This document shows positions 60,502 through 64,000 of a stretch of DNA of 64,000 nt, piece by piece. Made by a program: the position numbers and the translations under genes. The notes below the pieces were generated by a model. The model made no database searches. It worked only from the letters and a program-made list of their open reading frames with translations, and had not been told where the DNA came from. Positions within the stretch are counted from its first letter, which is position 1. Every line of letters starts with the position of its first letter. The stretch is from the NCBI RefSeq assembly GCF_016862895.1, contig NZ_BONV01000002.1, positions 1 through 64,000 on the forward strand. Reading direction: 5' to 3'. The DNA comes from Planotetraspora kaengkrachanensis (GTDB lineage Bacteria; Actinomycetota; Actinomycetes; Streptosporangiales; Streptosporangiaceae).

Positions 60502-63500
60502 TCAGTTCGAGCCGGTGACCGTGAAGGGCAACTCCACCCGGGCCGCCGAACCGGAGCCGGCCAGCGTGATGCCGGTCGAACCCGGCTTGGCCGTACCCGG
60601 AACGCTGACGGTCTGTCCGGTGACGATGCCGTCCCCGTTCGCGTGGACGGTGGTGGCGGACAGGCCGTCACCGAAGGTGATCGTGATCGCCTCACCCGGG
60701 GCGAACCCGTTGGCGTCGATCACGATCGCCGTACCGCGAGGCCCGGAGGTCGCGGAGGCGAGCGCCTCCGGCCGGTACACCGGTGCCACGGGCTCCTCGG
60801 TCACCTGCACGGTCGCCGTCGCCGGCGTCTGCGAGGACGCCCCGGCGGCGGTGACGGCGTACAGGCCGGGCTCGGCGTCACCGGACGCCTCGACCGACGC
60901 GTGCACCGCTCCCGTGGCGGAGGCCGCGACCGTCAGGCTCCGCACCGGGCTGGTGCCGAGCTTCACGGTCACCTGCTCGCCGGCGGCGAACCCGCTGCCG
61001 TCGACGGTGATCGGGTCACCGGCGAGGGCCGAGGGCGTCACCGCGATCGACGGCTGACGTCCGGACCGCGCCACGGTCACGGTGAACGACTCGGTCCTGC
61101 TGGACCGCGTGTCCCACGTGGTGACGTGCACCGTGTAGGTGCCCTCCTGCGCGTAGGTGTGCCGTGCGCCGATCTTGCCGGACGCGTCCACTGCCGCGTC
61201 GTCGGGAACCGTGCCGTCGCCCCACTGGACGCGTGCGTGGTAGCCCTCCGAGCCGGTGACGCCGCCGGCGACCGTACCGAGATCCGCGGTGAAGACCTGC
61301 CCCGCGGTGGCCTTCTGGGCCTGGGGCGCGGTGGTCTCCAGCACGGGAGCCGGCGTGCCGTCGTCGGCGACGGCGAACACGTGGATCCTGCCCGCCGACC
61401 CCGGGTCGCCGGTCTGCGCCGGCAGGGTCACGGAGACCAGCTTCTTGCCCGCCGGGACCTGGTACGGCGCGGTGGCGAACAGGAACGGCTGCGCGCTGTC
61501 CCTGCTCGTGCCGTACAGCCGGTACGCCGCCTTGGCGACGACGATGTTGCCGTACGACGGGGTGCCGTTCGCGTTGCCGCCCAGCGTCCAGTCGCTCATC
61601 TGGATCGGGAGGGAGGCGGTGCTGCCGTCGCTGAACGTCGCGATGGCGGTGGTGCTCTGGTTGCCCTGAGTGCCCGCGCCGATGAACGAGATGCTCTTCG
61701 CGTCGTCCGGCAGGTCCAGCACGATCGTCTTGCCGTTGCCGGTCGCGTCGTCCGCCTGACCCGCCGGGATCTCCGGCAGCGTGAAGTGCAGCGCCGTGCC
61801 GGGCACGTCGTGCCGCTCGCCCTGGGTCACGCCCGCCTCCGCGAGAGCGGCACGGGAGTACGCCCACGACTTGGCGTCGCAGTTGGCCGCGACGACACCC
61901 TGGTCGCCGATGCACACGGTGTCGAAGGCCGCGGTCAGGCCGGAGGCCGGCGCGTAGGCCACCTCGACCCCTGCCGTGTCCGAGCCCTGCCCGTCGCCGT
62001 CGGTCACCGTGACGCCGGCCTGGTAGTAACCCGGCGTGGCGTAGGTGTGCGAGCCGCCGACGCTGTAGACGCCCCGCGAGCTCAGGGTCACGGTGCCCGG
62101 GGTGGCCGGCGTGCCGTCGCCCCAGTCGATCGTGGCCTGGTAGCCGCTCGCGTCGCCACCGGTGACGGTGGCCAGCGGCGCCGACACCGCGGCGCCGGAC
62201 CGCGCCTGGACGCCGCTCACGCCGGTCACCACGATGTCGTCGCCGGTGAGTTGGACGTCGCCGCCGGAGAGCAACTCGATCTCGGACAGGTTCGTCTGCG
62301 CGGCGCCGACGGACTTGGTCACGACCAGGCGGAACTGGGTGAACCGCCCCGGGTGGTCGATCTTGAAGGACCGGGTCTGGTTCCGCCACGGGAAGACCTC
62401 TCCCTTACGGGAGTCGACGGTGGTCCAGGTGATCCCGTTCTTGGAACCCTGCAGACGCCAGTCGGCCGGGTCGCCCGCGTTCGCCCCCGAGGTGAGGGTG
62501 TAGTACGTCGGCTTCTGCCTGCCTCCGCGGTAGGTCCAGTTCACCTGCGGCGTGCCGGAGGTGAAGGTCATCTGCGTGGTCGACGTGTCGTCGAACAGCT
62601 TCGACGCGTCCTGCCCGCCGGTCGCGGTCGCGGTGCCGAGACCCGGGCCGGTGGTGTCCTGGAACGGCTTGGGCGCCTCGTCGCCCTTGGTCAGCGACGG
62701 CGGGGCGTCGTGCTTGCCGGTGCCCCAGGACGACGGCTTGGAGCCCATCTGGAAGTCGATCCTGCCGCCGTGGGCGAGCTCGGACGAGTCGATGGACACC
62801 GAGTGCTGCGTCCTGCCGTTGACCTTCACGCCCTGCACGTAGACGTTCTTCGTGCTGTTGTCCGGCGCGTTGACCACGATGTCGCCGGTCTTGCGGTGAA
62901 CGGTCATCTGGGTGAACTGCGGCGAGCCGATGGCCCAGTTGGACGAGCCGGCCTGCAGCGGGTAGATGCCGAGCGAGCTGAGGACGTACCACGACGACAT
63001 CTCGCCGTTGTCCTCGTCGCCCAGGTAGCCCTGGCCGATCTCGCCGCCGACGTAGAGGCGCTGGAGGATCTCCCGCACGATGGCCTGCGTCTTCGACGGA
63101 GCCCCGGCGTAGTCGTACATGTACGGGATGTGGTGCGAGGGCTGGTTGCTCATGCCGAGCTGGCCCAGACGCACCGCACGCGCTTCGAGCATCTCGTGGA
63201 TGAGGGTGCCGTACCCGCCGAAACGGTCGGCGTTCTCCGGGGTGGCGAAGAACTGGTCGAGCTTGTCCCGCAGGGCCTTCTGCCCGCCGAACAGGTTGGC
63301 CAGGCCCTGGCCGTCCTGCTGCGCGGTGAACGCGAAGTTCCAGCCGTTGGTCTCGGTGTAGACGCCGCCCCAGTCGAGCGGGTCGCCGGTCAGGAAGTTG
63401 CCGGCGGCGTCACGGCCGCGGAAGAACTTCGTCTTGGTGTCGAAGAGGTTGACGTAGTTGCGAGCCCGCTCGAGGAAGTACTCCGACTCCTCCTTGAGCC

Positions 63501-64000
63501 TGGCGCGCTCCGACTTCGGCGTCGCCGGGTCCTTGGCCAGGGCCGCGCCCATGTTGCCGATGCCGTAGTCGTTGATGAAGCCTTCGAGCGCCCACGACAC
63601 CGACTCGCCGGTGGAGGTCGGCGTGTAGCCCAGGAACAGCGACGTCTCGATGCCCTTGCGGCCGACCTCGCTGCGCCCGGAGGCCACGGTCGCGTCCTTG
63701 ACCGCGGAGTCGTACGCGGCGAGGGGGTCGGGCAGCTTGACGCCGTTGAGGTAGGCCTCGGCCAGTGCGACGTTCGCGCTGGTGCCTGTCATCAGGTCGG
63801 CGTAGCCGGGGGACGACCAGCGGGCGACCCAGCCGCCGTCACGGTACTGCTGGACGAACCCGTCGGCGATCTTGGCCGCGACGTCCGGGTACAGCAGCGA
63901 GTACGCGGGCCACACCGTGCGGTAGGTGTCCCAGAACCCGTTGTTGACGTAGATCTGCCCGTCGACGATCTTCGCGCCGGTCTGCGTCGCGGTCGACGTG
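60502..64000 (-). CDS. secreted GH92 alpha-mannosidase, 5' end outside window
   Basis: At least 1166 residues are visible; the start lies beyond 64000. The GH92 catalytic part contains GFWDTYRTVWPAYS and, later, GDEDNGEMSSWYVLSSLGIY, both conserved in exo-alpha-1,2-mannosidases that use calcium. The tail has a discoidin (F5/8C) domain (WRLQGSKNGITWTTVDSRKG), a PKD domain (TIDWGDGTPATPG), an NPCBM-like sandwich (MSDWTLGGN), a second PKD-like domain (RVQWGDGTVPDD) and two Ig-like repeats ending at TVTGSN. It would trim mannose from glycans outside the cell. Confidence 0.88.
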   Translation of the reverse strand, partial: TSTATQTGAKIVDGQIYVNNGFWDTYRTVWPAYSLLYPDVAAKIADGFVQQYRDGGWVARWSSPGYADLMTGTSANVALAEAYLNGVKLPDPLAAYDSAVKDATVASGRSEVGRKGIETSLFLGYTPTSTGESVSWALEGFINDYGIGNMGAALAKDPATPKSERARLKEESEYFLERARNYVNLFDTKTKFFRGRDAAGNFLTGDPLDWGGVYTETNGWNFAFTAQQDGQGLANLFGGQKALRDKLDQFFATPENADRFGGYGTLIHEMLEARAVRLGQLGMSNQPSHHIPYMYDYAGAPSKTQAIVREILQRLYVGGEIGQGYLGDEDNGEMSSWYVLSSLGIYPLQAGSSNWAIGSPQFTQMTVHRKTGDIVVNAPDNSTKNVYVQGVKVNGRTQHSVSIDSSELAHGGRIDFQMGSKPSSWGTGKHDAPPSLTKGDEAPKPFQDTTGPGLGTATATGGQDASKLFDDTSTTQMTFTSGTPQVNWTYRGGRQKPTYYTLTSGANAGDPADWRLQGSKNGITWTTVDSRKGEVFPWRNQTRSFKIDHPGRFTQFRLVVTKSVGAAQTNLSEIELLSGGDVQLTGDDIVVTGVSGVQARSGAAVSAPLATVTGGDASGYQATIDWGDGTPATPGTVTLSSRGVYSVGGSHTYATPGYYQAGVTVTDGDGQGSDTAGVEVAYAPASGLTAAFDTVCIGDQGVVAANCDAKSWAYSRAALAEAGVTQGERHDVPGTALHFTLPEIPAGQADDATGNGKTIVLDLPDDAKSISFIGAGTQGNQSTTAIATFSDGSTASLPIQMSDWTLGGNANGTPSYGNIVVAKAAYRLYGTSRDSAQPFLFATAPYQVPAGKKLVSVTLPAQTGDPGSAGRIHVFAVADDGTPAPVLETTAPQAQKATAGQVFTADLGTVAGGVTGSEGYHARVQWGDGTVPDDAAVDASGKIGARHTYAQEGTYTVHVTTWDTRSSRTESFTVTVARSGRQPSIAVTPSALAGDPITVDGSGFAAGEQVTVKLGTSPVRSLTVAASATGAVHASVEASGDAEPGLYAVTAAGASSQTPATATVQVTEEPVAPVYRPEALASATSGPRGTAIVIDANGFAPGEAITITFGDGLSATTVHANGDGIVTGQTVSVPGTAKPGSTGITLAGSGSAARVELPFTVTGSN

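Overview
The window is very GC-rich, with GTG and TTG starts, short 4-base start/stop overlaps, Tat and lipoprotein signals, and actinobacterial families (CsoR, Spo0M, DUF6221, DUF899, QcrB of the Mycobacterium type, MsiK-dependent sugar ABC systems without their own ATPase). I infer a filamentous actinomycete, most likely of the Streptosporangiales (Nonomuraea/Microbispora/Streptosporangium relatives) or a Streptomyces-like genus. No tRNA, rRNA, CRISPR array, insertion sequence or replication origin was seen.

About 1.1-19.5 kb is a plant-polysaccharide (probably arabinose-containing) utilisation locus. It has two separate CUT1-type ABC importers (binding lipoprotein plus two permeases each, no ATPase gene), a GH3 glycosidase, a GH127 beta-L-arabinofuranosidase with all zinc/catalytic residues, a secreted (alpha/alpha)6-type glycosidase with a discoidin domain, and three LacI-family repressors. 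Two of the repressors are close paralogues, and the same 16-bp palindrome (CCGAAAAGGTTTTCGG and variants) is found five times at the starts of the genes around them. A decayed galE-like epimerase lies inside the locus.

19.4-23.9 kb holds two translationally coupled PAP2 phosphatases divergent from a lipid kinase, then an MFS exporter divergent from a TetR regulator across a near-perfect palindrome. 24.0-27.8 kb is a copper operon: csoR, copZ, a secreted His-rich protein of unknown function, copA. 28-36.6 kb is a mixed stretch: a repeat-containing hypothetical protein, Spo0M, a LysR-controlled DJ-1/SDR/DUF899 set, a maltokinase cap-like protein, an orphan Imm21-like protein, a 39-residue membrane peptide, a STAS anti-sigma antagonist and a zinc alcohol dehydrogenase. 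36.6-43.1 kb is one tightly overlapped chaperone operon dnaK-grpE-dnaJ-cbpM-clpB.

43.5-47.1 kb holds a CrtC/AttH lipocalin-like protein, and an unusual two-gene unit: a cytochrome b that has lost both histidines needed for the high-potential heme, followed by an NDH-2-like flavoprotein that stops short of its usual C-terminus. 47.2-52 kb has an MFS/LysR pair and an ABC exporter/TetR pair, each with a clear palindromic operator. 52-60 kb has a P-loop kinase-like protein, a Tat lipoprotein propeller, an isochorismatase-fold protein without the catalytic Asp/Cys, an MFS transporter carrying three carboxypeptidase-regulatory-like repeats next to a YceI protein with the same kind of domain and a MarR regulator, and small hypothetical proteins. 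The window ends inside a large secreted GH92 alpha-mannosidase with discoidin, PKD and Ig-like tail domains.
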